Positions 34,839 to 44,383 of a stretch of 49,194 nucleotides of DNA are shown here, one piece after another. Position 1 is the stretch's first letter. Each line of letters starts with the position of its first letter. This DNA comes from Phycisphaerae bacterium (GTDB lineage: Bacteria > Planctomycetota > Phycisphaerae > SM23-33), in contig JAIORC010000132.1 of NCBI GenBank assembly GCA_021108335.1, positions 1-49,194 of the forward strand, read 5' to 3'. The notes under the pieces were generated by a model that was given only the letters and a program-made list of their open reading frames with translations, did not search any database and was not told where the DNA came from. Made by a program: the position numbers and the translations under genes.

Positions 34839-37082
34839 TCAATCGAGTTTGTCGGTGCTTTCGATCAACTTGGGCATTTTTTCGCTGGTGAGGTTCATCG
34901 TCCCCAGCAGTTGGGCGGCGGCTTTGAGAAGCTCACCGGCCTTGGGAGCGGCAACCATTTCCACCAGGGCTTTGCACTGTGCGTCGATGCACTTGTTACC
35001 GTATCGCCGGACAGATTCGCTGGCTGCGTTGAAGGCTGCGATCCGGACAGCTTCGTCGGCGTCGGCTTTGAGGGCCAGTGCGACGATTTCCCGCTGGGCC
35101 TTGTCGCTGTTGATAACAGCCAATGCTCGCGACGCGGCGATTTGAAGTTTGGCGCTTTTGCTGCCGGCGGCGGCACTTAGCGAATCGACCGTGCGTCGCA
35201 GGTTGTAGATCGACTTGTCCCGCTCGCCGACTGTGCGGATGGCGTTGGCGGCCCGTATCGCCCATGCCAATGCCTCATCCTCGCTCAGTGCTTTGCCGGC
35301 TGACAATGCCATCGCCTTAGCTAGTGCCTTGGCAACGGCGGCTTCGTCGCCGATTTTGGTGGGATTCAGAATGACAATCTTGCCGTCTTTGGCAGCCAGG
35401 CTGTTCATTTGGGCGGTGGGCTTGGTTACCACGATCGGCATGTAGTAAAAGTTCGTGGTGCCGCGGAAACGGCGAATCACCGGCAACGTCAGCGTGTCCG
35501 GCCCTACGATAACGGCATCCAGTCCGATGGCCTGCTGCGCGACCGTCAGGGCCTGCCTGATGTCCGGCGTGCTGAGCACTTCATATCCCGCAGCCCGGAC
35601 GGCGTCCTTGAGGGTGTTGCGTTTTTTGTCGTTGGCGGCTATGACCAGAGCGTACTTTTTGCCCGACTGCCGCAAGGCTTCGTTCAACAGCGACATGACC
35701 ATCGCCGAGCCGGCGAAGTCTTTTGTAGGCATTGCCAGGGTCAGTGTTTCGCCCGCGAGGAAACGCACGTTGCGGTCGGGATAGCCCATTGCGCTTACCA
35801 GTGGCTGTGCGCCGCCGTCCAGCGGTTTGATAAGGCTGACCGGGCCGGTGGTCTTGCTCATGGAGCGGATAACCGCCTTTGCGATTGCGACGTTGCCGTC
35901 TTTCAACGCCCGCCCGAGAACCTGCTGGAGGTATCGCGGGCTGGAGGCCAACGTGTAGAACGCAGCCTTGGGTCGCTCTTTCGGCCAGAGCGGGTCGGTT
36001 TTGCCCTCGGGCAGATCGACCTCGCGTCGCACGCAGGCGCTGAGCCACAGCGGTACTGCCGGCGAAAACGTCGTGTCGTGCTTCAGGGCCAATCGGCTCA
36101 TTCGCATCGCGTAGATGTCGCAAAGAATTTCCTTGGGCACGAGTATTTGCTGGGCACCGGTCGCCGGTTTCCAGAACCATACGAACGCATTGTCGTAGCG
36201 CGGGTCTGGGCGGAGAGAGTCGTTCCTGTTGTAGTACTTCACCGCCTGTGCGTAGAACAGTTCGGCTGGGGATTTTTTCAGGGCGGAGTCGCTCCCGCCA
36301 TTGCAGGAGATAATCGCTGCGGTGATGGCTTTGCGGGTTTCTTCCGGCAGGTCTTTCCGCAGCAGGGCTTCCCGCAGTCGCGGTAGTGCGGCTGGATATT
36401 CAATCTGCTTCAGGGCGTTGGCGACAAACCCGACAAATTGCGTATCCTTGGCCTGGAGCGCCACCGAGTAGCCTCGCACCGCCACCGGCCCAAGTTTGTG
36501 GAGCATCGTTACGATCCGCTCTCGCTGAACCTGCGGAGTTTTTTCGTCCATCAGTTTCTGCAGGAGCAGGGGAATGGCGTATTCGCCGCTGTCAGCCAGC
36601 CGGGAGATGCCCAGGCGATAGCCTTCCAGGCTTCTGTGCAGCATTTTAATGGATTCTTCGATCTGCGCCGGGTCCGACCGCCACGCGAGGTAGCCTTTCT
36701 CAATGGCTTGGCGATACTTTTTGACCAGTTCGCCGAGACCTTCGAGTTTGGCGCCTTTTCGCAGCGTTTCCAGGCTGTCGGTTTTATTGATCGACAGCAT
36801 GTAGATTTCGCGGGGCGTCGTACCTGCATCGAGAATGGCCTGGCCATAAGAGGCGGCGATTTTCGGCCTGGCTATGTTGATGTAATGGAGGAAATCGCTC
36901 CATTGCTCCGCCAGGTCGGGTTTTTTCGCGGCATCGGCTTTGGCTTTGGCGATAACGTCGTCGGCCAGTTCCTTTTTGCTTTTGCCTTGAGCCGCTGCAA
37001 CCGAAGGCGGCAGAAGGAAGGAAATCATAACCACTCCAGCCATGCCGTAACGAAGTGCGATCGTAGATAATTTTGCCAACAT
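34839..37082 (-). CDS. Secreted HEAT-repeat-like protein
   Basis: N-terminal signal-like segment; repeated helical segments such as LQIAASRALAVINSDKAQREIVALALKADADEAVRIAAFNAA; 747 aa. Confidence 0.7.
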   Translation of the reverse strand: MLAKLSTIALRYGMAGVVMISFLLPPSVAAAQGKSKKELADDVIAKAKADAAKKPDLAEQWSDFLHYINIARPKIAASYGQAILDAGTTPREIYMLSINKTDSLETLRKGAKLEGLGELVKKYRQAIEKGYLAWRSDPAQIEESIKMLHRSLEGYRLGISRLADSGEYAIPLLLQKLMDEKTPQVQRERIVTMLHKLGPVAVRGYSVALQAKDTQFVGFVANALKQIEYPAALPRLREALLRKDLPEETRKAITAAIISCNGGSDSALKKSPAELFYAQAVKYYNRNDSLRPDPRYDNAFVWFWKPATGAQQILVPKEILCDIYAMRMSRLALKHDTTFSPAVPLWLSACVRREVDLPEGKTDPLWPKERPKAAFYTLASSPRYLQQVLGRALKDGNVAIAKAVIRSMSKTTGPVSLIKPLDGGAQPLVSAMGYPDRNVRFLAGETLTLAMPTKDFAGSAMVMSLLNEALRQSGKKYALVIAANDKKRNTLKDAVRAAGYEVLSTPDIRQALTVAQQAIGLDAVIVGPDTLTLPVIRRFRGTTNFYYMPIVVTKPTAQMNSLAAKDGKIVILNPTKIGDEAAVAKALAKAMALSAGKALSEDEALAWAIRAANAIRTVGERDKSIYNLRRTVDSLSAAAGSKSAKLQIAASRALAVINSDKAQREIVALALKADADEAVRIAAFNAASESVRRYGNKCIDAQCKALVEMVAAPKAGELLKAAAQLLGTMNLTSEKMPKLIESTDKLD

Positions 37083-37146
37083 TCTTTCTCCTGCGTAGAA
37101 TCCCAGCCACCCGGAAAATCATCCCGGGTTCGTTGTAAACCTTGAT

Positions 37147-37174
37147 ATTATAGAACTTACCGTAAAACAGTCAA
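37147..37174 (-). promoter_or_regulatory. Sigma70-like promoter of the HEAT-repeat gene (TTGACT-16 nt-TATAAT)
   Basis: Complement of 37169-37174 = TTGACT; complement of 37147-37152 = TATAAT. Confidence 0.65.
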
Positions 37175-37488
37175 CATAATACCACCACCCGAATCGTCAG
37201 TATAGACTCCGGGCTTTCTAAGGTTTTCATCGGGCAAAACCACTCGCGGACATTAGTACAACTCGCATTTGCCGGCAGCGTTTCAGTTGGGCCTGGAAGG
37301 CTGCGGATTACAAAACGAACGAATGCAGGCAGAACGGTTGCTCGATTTACGTTGACCCGGTACAATTCGAAACGACCGCTTTATTAGCGGTAGGTTTTGC
37401 CGCGACTTTCAGCCGCACGGATATGTAACCCGCCGACCCAACCGAATGGTGATTCAAGAAATCTCAGCAAGTCAGTTACGGGAGCCGA

Positions 37489-38493
37489 ATGATGGATGCC
37501 TTTTTTTACGAGGTTTTTGACGAAGAGCGGACTACTCTGGAGCGATTTTTCGAGGAATCGCGAAAATCCGGGGGAAATGACGTTTCGGCAGGCTATACCG
37601 AAAAGACGATTCAGGAATACGCCGCCCCACAGCCGCCCGCATCGTTAATCAGCACGCGGACACAATCGGTGTTTCCGCCGGACTGGCGAGGGCAACTGGA
37701 GGGCATTCTCACCCGCTCGACCGGCTACGAGCATCTCGCGAAATATCTTCGGGATACCAACGCGGATATTCCCGGCGGATATCTGCCTTTGTACTGCAAC
37801 CGTGCGGTGGCTGAGCAGGCTGCGATGCTGTGGCTGGCACTGCTGCGGAAACTGCCCCGGCAGATCTCGCAATTCGAGCGGTTCGAGCGGGATCATTTGA
37901 CTGGCGGAGAATGTTTCGGGCGAACGCTGCTGGTCGTCGGCGTGGGCAACATCGGCCACCAGGTGGTACAAATCGGCTGCGGGCTGGGCATGAACGTCCT
38001 AGGCGTGGATATCGTCGAAAAACACGAAGACGTAACATACACCACAATTTCCGATGGCCTGGCAAAGGCTGACGTCATCGTATGCACAATGAACCTTACT
38101 GCCGAAAACAACGGGTACTTCCACTACGACCTGCTCCGCCGGGCGCCAAAAGGCGTGATCTTCGTAAATGTCGCCCGCGGCGAACTTTCGCCCACCGCCG
38201 ACCTGTTACGACTGCTGGACGAAGGCCAGCTCGGCGGCGTGGGGCTGGACGTATATCAGGACGAGCAAATCCTGGCGGTAGAGTTGCGCAGCGGCTGGCA
38301 CCCGGAAAAACACGCCGCCGCATCCGCGATCATCGCCACCATGGAATTACAAAAACGACCCAACGCAATTCTTACGCCTCACAACGCCTTTAATACCACC
38401 GAGGCCCTGGAACTGAAGGCCCAGCAGAGCGTCCAGAGCGTGATAGCCTTCATGCAAAATGGCGAATTCCCGCATCCCGTGCCGGTCATATAG
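37489..38493 (+). CDS. D-isomer-specific 2-hydroxyacid dehydrogenase family protein
   Basis: FGRTLLVVGVGNIGHQVVQIGCGLGMNVLGVDIV, GVIFVNVARGELSPTADLLRLLDEGQLGGVGLDVYQDE, ILTPHNAFNT. Confidence 0.88.
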   Translation: MMDAFFYEVFDEERTTLERFFEESRKSGGNDVSAGYTEKTIQEYAAPQPPASLISTRTQSVFPPDWRGQLEGILTRSTGYEHLAKYLRDTNADIPGGYLPLYCNRAVAEQAAMLWLALLRKLPRQISQFERFERDHLTGGECFGRTLLVVGVGNIGHQVVQIGCGLGMNVLGVDIVEKHEDVTYTTISDGLAKADVIVCTMNLTAENNGYFHYDLLRRAPKGVIFVNVARGELSPTADLLRLLDEGQLGGVGLDVYQDEQILAVELRSGWHPEKHAAASAIIATMELQKRPNAILTPHNAFNTTEALELKAQQSVQSVIAFMQNGEFPHPVPVI

Positions 38494-38511
38494 CCCATAC
38501 TTGGCCGAATA

Positions 38512-39465
38512 TCAAAACGCTCCTTCGGCAGCGGGGTACTCGGGCGTTTTGCCTTCCAACACGGCGATGACGTCTGTAACGACCATGGACATGTTCTCCT
38601 TGGCCTTGGGCACGCAGGCTGCGATGTGCGGCGTGAGTATCACGTTGTCCAGCCCGAAAAGCGGGTAATCCGCCGGCATTGGTTCCGGGTCGTGGCAGTC
38701 GACTACGGCGAAGGATATTTTTTGTTGGTGCCGCTGAAGCGCGTCGGCAAGGGCGTGATAGTCCACGCAGCCGCCCCTTGCGGCGTTGATGAACTGCGCG
38801 CCGTTCTTGAAGTGCGCCAGCGTGCTCGCGTTTATCAGTTTGCGTGTGGAATCGGTCAGCGGCACGTGGATGGTAACAATATCGCTCTGGGCGTAGAGCG
38901 TGGCCTTCTCGACAGCCTCGGCGGGGTAGTCCAGCTCGATGTCGAGGATGTCATTGTACAGCACCTTCATGCCCAGCGCCGCCGCTGCCCGGCCGACCCT
39001 GCTGCCGATACGCCCGCAGCCGACGATGCCAAGCGTCATGTCCGACAGGAACCGCCCGAACATCTGCTTGCGGATTTTGTGGAACTGCTCGCCGCTGACG
39101 TGCCCCTCCAGCGGCCAGAACTTGCGATTCATTTCGAGGATCATCCGCATGGTGTAATCCACCACCGCCAGCGTATTGGCTGCGGGGGTATGCACCACTT
39201 CCACACCGGCAGCCCGGCAGGCCGGTACGTTTATGTTGTCCAGGGCAACGCCGGCCCGGCCGACCACCTTCAGCCTCGACGCCGCAGCCAGCAATTCCTC
39301 ATTCACCTGCGTATACGTCCGCACGACCAGCCCGTCGGCCCGGCCTATCTCCTCGAAAATCCGCTCGTACGGCAATTCGATTACATCGGCGCGGGCATGG
39401 AGATATTCCATCGCGCAAGGCTGGAGAGTTTCGGTTACCAATACCGTCGGTTTGTCATCAGCCAT
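38512..39465 (-). CDS. D-isomer-specific 2-hydroxyacid dehydrogenase (phosphoglycerate dehydrogenase-like)
   Basis: LGIVGCGRIGSRVGRAAAALGMKVLYNDI, FINAARGGCVDYHALADAL, VILTPHIAACVPKAKENMS. AGGAGAATTTAATG supports start 39465. Confidence 0.92.
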   Translation of the reverse strand: MADDKPTVLVTETLQPCAMEYLHARADVIELPYERIFEEIGRADGLVVRTYTQVNEELLAAASRLKVVGRAGVALDNINVPACRAAGVEVVHTPAANTLAVVDYTMRMILEMNRKFWPLEGHVSGEQFHKIRKQMFGRFLSDMTLGIVGCGRIGSRVGRAAAALGMKVLYNDILDIELDYPAEAVEKATLYAQSDIVTIHVPLTDSTRKLINASTLAHFKNGAQFINAARGGCVDYHALADALQRHQQKISFAVVDCHDPEPMPADYPLFGLDNVILTPHIAACVPKAKENMSMVVTDVIAVLEGKTPEYPAAEGAF

Positions 39466-39528
39466 TAAATTCTCCTGAAGCATTTTTCTAATATCTCAAT
39501 TCGGTAAATAAAAATCCGGGGGCCATAA

Positions 39529-39592
39529 GTAGGTTATGCAACTTGTTGCATAACAATTTCCCGGCACATCTCCCATAATTTCTGTTATGCAC
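39529..39592. repeat. REPIN-like doublet of TTATGCAA family, right arm truncated into the adjacent CDS end
   Basis: GTAG-GTTATGCAA-CTTG-TTGCATAAC (39529-39554), spacer AATTTCCCGGCACATC..., then GTTATGCA (39584-39591) merges with the CDS end. Confidence 0.8.
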
Positions 39593-40451
39593 CCGGCTTA
39601 TTCATTTTTTCGATTTTTCCTTCGTCACCGAATTTTTTCTTTTCATCAACTTGGTTTTCCTTCGCAGACGGAGTTTTCTGCGGGGACAACGACTTTAGAA
39701 CAGCCGACTTTAGACTGTCGGTTTTTACTGATCCTTCCGAGGGAATCGCATATTTTTTCAATTCTTCTTCAATAATCTTATCAACAATATCATCCGAACC
39801 ACTTTCTTGTTGCTCCCATATTTTTGCTTGTCCCCTCACAATGGCTTTTTTTATATCTTCTGTGGTACAGTTCTCATGTTCTTTAAAATACTTATAACCA
39901 GCCCTATATCCGGCAGCCAATGCCTTATAGGCCTGTCTTTCCAACGTTGTTTCCCCAGTACAAAAAACATACCAATTGTTGTCGTCATCATCATCACCAA
40001 TGCACAAATGAAGAGGGTTGAAAAAAGTATCGTTGAAGTAAAAGTAGGCCCTCTCCGATTCTTGTTCGAATTTTAGCGTTTTCAATTCTTCCAGCGATAT
40101 TGGCGTATCAAACAACACCGTACCTCCCGAAGGCTTAACCGCTATATCTTTCCAGGAAGCCATCCCACGTTTTTCAATCACGTGTTTTTTGAACTTATAA
40201 AATACTCCCAGTATATCAATATACAATTCACGACCTATTTTCGACCTCTCATCGTAAACATTATCCTCCGTCAGCTCGCGCAGAGCTTGTATGTCGTTCT
40301 GCTCTAAAGCTCGAACAAACTTTTCGGCAGCTTTTTGGGGAGTCTCCTGGCCGGATATGCTATTCACAGAGGGATCGCTATTTTTACTACACCCGCACCC
40401 GGCTGTTAATAACGCAACCATTATCAATCCACATAGAGTTTTGTGACTCAT
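39585..40451 (-). CDS. Hypothetical lipoprotein
   Basis: MSHKTLCGLIMVALLTAGCGCSKN lipobox; GAGGAAAACTTAATG supports start 40451. Confidence 0.7.
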   Translation of the reverse strand: MSHKTLCGLIMVALLTAGCGCSKNSDPSVNSISGQETPQKAAEKFVRALEQNDIQALRELTEDNVYDERSKIGRELYIDILGVFYKFKKHVIEKRGMASWKDIAVKPSGGTVLFDTPISLEELKTLKFEQESERAYFYFNDTFFNPLHLCIGDDDDDNNWYVFCTGETTLERQAYKALAAGYRAGYKYFKEHENCTTEDIKKAIVRGQAKIWEQQESGSDDIVDKIIEEELKKYAIPSEGSVKTDSLKSAVLKSLSPQKTPSAKENQVDEKKKFGDEGKIEKMNKPGA

Positions 40452-40480
40452 TAAGTTTTCCTCATTCAAATAGCCATGCC

Positions 40481-40566
40481 GCGTAGGTTATGCAACTTGT
40501 TGCATAACAATTTCCCGGCATGTCTTTCTGTAATTTCTGTTATGCAACAAGTTGCATAACCTACGC
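40481..40566. repeat. REPIN-like doublet, TTATGCAA family, complete
   Basis: GCGTAG-GTTATGCAA-CTTG-TTGCATAAC (40481-40508) ... GTTATGCAA-CAAG-TTGCATAAC-CTACGC (40539-40566). Confidence 0.92.
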
Positions 40567-40606
40567 GATACACGCTTATAACTTCAAGAAACACCGAATT
40601 CAATTC

Positions 40607-40660
40607 GGCAAATAAAAACCCAGGCCCAGGCGCGTCGGCACCTGGACCTGGGTATCGTCC
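40607..40660 (-). terminator. Putative terminator of dnaA
   Basis: On the minus strand CCCAGGTCCAGG...CCTGGGCCTGGG followed by TTTTTATTTG. Confidence 0.6.
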
Positions 40661-40755
40661 GTGACATTATATACCAGCCGATGCCTTCCAGCCGGTCTCG
40701 GAAGAGACGCCCTCGGGCTACGGGACGCAAGCGCCGCCAAGCCCTCGGAACTCCT

Positions 40756-42180
40756 CTAGCCGATTTGTTCTTCCAATAATTCCAGCAACGCCTCGGCAGG
40801 CATGGCTTTGTCGCCCGCCGGAGTCGTCCATCGCAACTCCTTGCCACCGAGGAGGATTTTTTTCAGCTTCTGCACCGCCAGCACAACCGAACTGTGATTC
40901 TTACCCATGAACCGCCCGATCTCGGGGAAGCTCATACGAGTATGACGCCTTCCCAGGAACATCGCAACCATTCTTGCGACCGAAACCGTCTTCGTCCGCC
41001 GCGAGGAATGGATATCGGCAGGCGTAACTCCGAAAAACGCCGACACCACCGCCTCGATATCGCCCAGCGTAATCGCGCTGTCCGTCCTTGCCAGGTGCTC
41101 AGCCAGGGCGTCGCGGGTCAATTCCAGAGTTACCGGGCTGTTTTCCAGGCTCGCCAGCGCCGAAAGCTTCACCAGTGTGCCCTCCAGTTCCCGCACCGAG
41201 CCGCGAATATGCAGCGCGATGTAGTCCAGCACGTCGTCCGGCAGCGCGAGTTTCATCGCGGCTGCCTTCTTCTGGAGAATCTCCATGCGGGTTTCTTTGT
41301 CCGGCGCGTCGACCTTCACCACCATGCCGGACATGAACCTGCTGACCAGTTGCTCGTGCAACTCGCCAACCAGCCGCGGGTGCGTGTCGGATGCGAGAAT
41401 AATCTGCTTGCCCGCCGACTCGATGGCGTTGAAGGTGTGCAGAAATTCGTCCTGCGTGCTTCGCTTGGCTGCGAGAAAATGCACGTCGTCAATCGCCAGG
41501 AGATCCAGGTTGCGATACCGCTGGCGGAACTCGCCGTTCTTTTTGTTCCGCAGCGAAGAGATAAACTCGTTGGTAAACTGCTCGCCGGTTACGTATCGCC
41601 ACTTCAGCGACTTGCCGCCATTACGGCCCTGCCCGGCCATCGCGTTACAGATTCCCTGCAACAGATGCGTTTTGCCCACGCCGCAAGGCCCGTGCAGGAA
41701 CAATTGCGAGAAATGCCTGTCGCTCCCGCCAGCGGTGATAATCGCGGACTGGTAAGCCAGGCGATTGCTCGCGCCTACCACGAAATCGTTCAGCGAATAC
41801 TTCGACAGCGGTGCGGCTGTCGGCTTGTTGCGTCGCGCCCGGCCGTGCGTCGCCCGCGAAACAATCTCCGCCTGCGTGTCCAGGTCTTTCCGGCTGCATT
41901 CGGCACTGAGATTGGTGTCGATGGTTACGATGACCGGCAGTTGCCTGGCGGTATGCTCTTCCACCGCCTGGGCGAGGTCGGCTTGGTAATGTTGCTCGAT
42001 CCAATTGGCGACGAACGGATTCGGCACGGCAACTTTGATGTGTCCATCTTCAAAAGTTACCGTCGTGCCGTGCTTGAACCACGCGTTGTATTTCTGTGGC
42101 CCGATTCGTTCCTGCAGGCTGCGAAATATTTTTCGCATGGTTTTCTTGTCGGCGAATATCGGCTCAGCGGATGTCTTCAT
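40756..42180 (-). CDS. dnaA: Chromosomal replication initiator DnaA
   Basis: LFLHGPCGVGKTHLLQGICNAM Walker A, LLAIDDVHFLAAKRSTQDEFLHTFNAI, SRFMSGMVVKVDAPDKETRMEIL, C-terminal RRHTRMSFPEIGRFMGKNHSSVVLAVQKL. Confidence 0.93.
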   Translation of the reverse strand: MKTSAEPIFADKKTMRKIFRSLQERIGPQKYNAWFKHGTTVTFEDGHIKVAVPNPFVANWIEQHYQADLAQAVEEHTARQLPVIVTIDTNLSAECSRKDLDTQAEIVSRATHGRARRNKPTAAPLSKYSLNDFVVGASNRLAYQSAIITAGGSDRHFSQLFLHGPCGVGKTHLLQGICNAMAGQGRNGGKSLKWRYVTGEQFTNEFISSLRNKKNGEFRQRYRNLDLLAIDDVHFLAAKRSTQDEFLHTFNAIESAGKQIILASDTHPRLVGELHEQLVSRFMSGMVVKVDAPDKETRMEILQKKAAAMKLALPDDVLDYIALHIRGSVRELEGTLVKLSALASLENSPVTLELTRDALAEHLARTDSAITLGDIEAVVSAFFGVTPADIHSSRRTKTVSVARMVAMFLGRRHTRMSFPEIGRFMGKNHSSVVLAVQKLKKILLGGKELRWTTPAGDKAMPAEALLELLEEQIG

Positions 42181-42350
42181 AACAATTCCCAAAAAGCAAA
42201 ACTATAAGGCAAAGAATTACCTGCCCACCCTTGTATCCAAGCCCGCATCTTTGCCGGCGGAAACGATGGCGTTCGATAACAATTAAGGATCGCTTAACAC
42301 AATCATAATCAATCGAACGAAAGCAAATGTATAAACCCCACGCGGCATGG

Positions 42351-42449
42351 TCAATCACAAACAATCAGTTTTCTTATCCACAAAACCCAACGTCTTCGTT
42401 TTGCTACGCTTGGAACGAAAAAAAAACTTTCGTCCACAACTTATTCACA
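42351..42449 (+). promoter_or_regulatory. DnaA-box cluster upstream of dnaA (candidate oriC or dnaA autoregulatory region)
   Basis: TTATCCACA 42374-42382 and TTATTCACA 42441-42449 (exact TTATNCACA), plus weaker TCAATCACA 42351-42359 and TCGTCCACA 42430-42438, all in one orientation. Confidence 0.65.
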
Positions 42450-42455
42450 AACTAT

Positions 42456-43373
42456 TCATTCAGGCCGCTCCGGGAACATCGCAAAGCACCGCCGACGATG
42501 GGTTTCATCGAAGCCGAATCGCCGGTAAAGCCCTTGCGCATAGGTGTTTTTCGCATCCACCGCCAGGCGCATCGCTTCGATATGAGCATCGCGCCCAAGC
42601 CGCTCGACACGGTCGAGCATGGCAAAACCAAGCCCCCTGCCGCGAAACTCCGGCACGACGCCCATGTACACAATCTCCGCCGTCGACGAGTGCAGCGCGC
42701 GATTGACCAGAATGCAACCAGCCGGCAATCCCCCGCACGATGCGAGCAGCCACCACTCGGGCGTGAATTTCCCCGTCGCCTGATGCGAGGCAAGCACCTC
42801 TTCCATCCGGCGAACGCCGCACAGCCGCGGACAATCCAACGTGCCCTGATAAGTAGCCCGAATCACGTCCACCAATTCCTGCCGGGTAAACTGCCCGAAA
42901 TGCCGAAAACTCCACGGAACTTCCGCCCGAGCCTCGCCCGGATTTTCAATCTTGCGCTGCATGTAGACCAACTCCGCAAGCTCCCCGAATCCCGCCTGTT
43001 CCAAAATCGGCATATTGCCGCCGGAATTCTCGTCGAGAACCGACTGCACCATGCTCCGCCCACCTTCCAGGGCGAGACGTGAAACGTGCTCCACGACGGC
43101 TAGAAGCTCGTGGCGGTCAACTTTCGACGCGTCGGGCGGGCTGTGGTACAAAAACCCCACATTCCCCCGCGAGACGACCACCATCGCCACGGCCTGTATC
43201 TCCCTGCCCCGCCTCGCCCAGAACAGCAGATTCCGCCCCGCAACGCCCGAGGTAAACATCTCCCGAGACGACTTGGCCTGCGCATCGATCCACAAGCTCT
43301 TGCCCCCGCCGCCGACAAGATGACGAAGGGCGGCAAATTGATTTCGTTTTGACACTGGCCTGATTCGAGTCAT
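42456..43373 (-). CDS. GNAT family N-acetyltransferase
   Basis: IVYMGVVPEFRGRGLGFAMLDRVERLGRDAHIEAMRLAVDAKNTYAQGLYRRFGF acetyl-CoA binding motif. Start taken at 43373; the track ORF to 44396 overlaps the opposite-strand gene and is over-extended. Confidence 0.85.
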   Translation of the reverse strand: MTRIRPVSKRNQFAALRHLVGGGGKSLWIDAQAKSSREMFTSGVAGRNLLFWARRGREIQAVAMVVVSRGNVGFLYHSPPDASKVDRHELLAVVEHVSRLALEGGRSMVQSVLDENSGGNMPILEQAGFGELAELVYMQRKIENPGEARAEVPWSFRHFGQFTRQELVDVIRATYQGTLDCPRLCGVRRMEEVLASHQATGKFTPEWWLLASCGGLPAGCILVNRALHSSTAEIVYMGVVPEFRGRGLGFAMLDRVERLGRDAHIEAMRLAVDAKNTYAQGLYRRFGFDETHRRRCFAMFPERPE

Positions 43374-43455
43374 ATTGCCGAAATTATACATGGAACGAGG
43401 GCCTTCGGGTGTGGCTTTTATTGGAGCTTTTGTTGAAATTGCCCCAAACGCCCGC

Positions 43456-43484
43456 TTGACTTGAACCGGAATAGAGCATATGCT
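43456..43484 (+). promoter_or_regulatory. Sigma70-like promoter (TTGACT-17 nt-TATGCT)
   Basis: TTGACT 43456-43461, TATGCT 43479-43484, about 65 bp before the 43548 CDS. Confidence 0.5.
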
Positions 43485-43547
43485 GTGGGACGGCGTATGG
43501 CCCCAACGTTCGTGCTGACAAGAACTTGCGACGCAGGAGAATAAACC

Positions 43548-44216
43548 ATGAAGTACAGATTGGCTGGTATGGTGTTGTTGATTGGCGTTCTTATTACCCT
43601 GAATCTGCTCCCAGCCGGAGCAGCCCCAAAACCCCACGACGCCCAGGTCGAATGGGAAATCAGCTTCAACTACAAAACGCCCCAGCCGATCATGGTCAAA
43701 ATACCCGGCAAAGACAAGCCCCAACTGTTCTGGTACCTCACGTTCCGGGTCGCTAACCTGACGGGCAAAGACCGCATGTTTGTGCCGCAGTTCGTACTGT
43801 ACACCAAAACCGGCCAGATGATCAAAGCCGGCGAGGGCGTCAACCCCATCGTCTTCTCGACGATAAAGAAAATGCACAACGCGCCACTGATGCAGAACAT
43901 GGTAAACATCACCGGCAAACTGCTCCAGGGCGATGACAATGCCAAGCACGGCGTAGCCATCTTCAAAGACTTCGACCCCAAAGCTGCAACGTTCGATATC
44001 TTCGTTACCGGACTGAGCGGAGAAATAGCCACCATCAAGCTGCCCAAGCCCATCATCATCACGGAAATCGACCCGAACGGCAAAAAAACCACGATCAAAA
44101 AAGATAAAATCCAACTCAGCAAAACGTTGGACCTCAAATACACCTTCGGCATAGAGCCGAAAAACCGAGCCCACTCCAAACTGAAACTGCTCTCCCAAGG
44201 CTGGGTCATGCGGTAA
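43548..44216 (+). CDS. Hypothetical exported protein
   Basis: N-terminal signal-like RLAGMVLLIGVLITLNLLPAGAA; 222 aa; no family recognised. Confidence 0.65.
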   Translation: MKYRLAGMVLLIGVLITLNLLPAGAAPKPHDAQVEWEISFNYKTPQPIMVKIPGKDKPQLFWYLTFRVANLTGKDRMFVPQFVLYTKTGQMIKAGEGVNPIVFSTIKKMHNAPLMQNMVNITGKLLQGDDNAKHGVAIFKDFDPKAATFDIFVTGLSGEIATIKLPKPIIITEIDPNGKKTTIKKDKIQLSKTLDLKYTFGIEPKNRAHSKLKLLSQGWVMR

Positions 44217-44262
44217 ACATCTGTTTCCATCAACATGGTGGCATGTTATAGCGGCGTCAGCC

Positions 44263-44285
44263 GTAGGGTGGGTGCTTGCACCCAC
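44263..44285 (+). repeat. GTAG REP, GTGGGTG-CTTG-CACCCAC family
   Basis: GTAGG-GTGGGTG-CTTG-CACCCAC. Confidence 0.88.
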
Positions 44286-44383
44286 GTGTTTTCCCGCCCG
44301 GCGAACACATCTACTATCGGAGTAGGCGGAAGGTCTGCAACGGAATTCTTGTACCCGTTGTTTTGTTGCATTACTATTGACGC

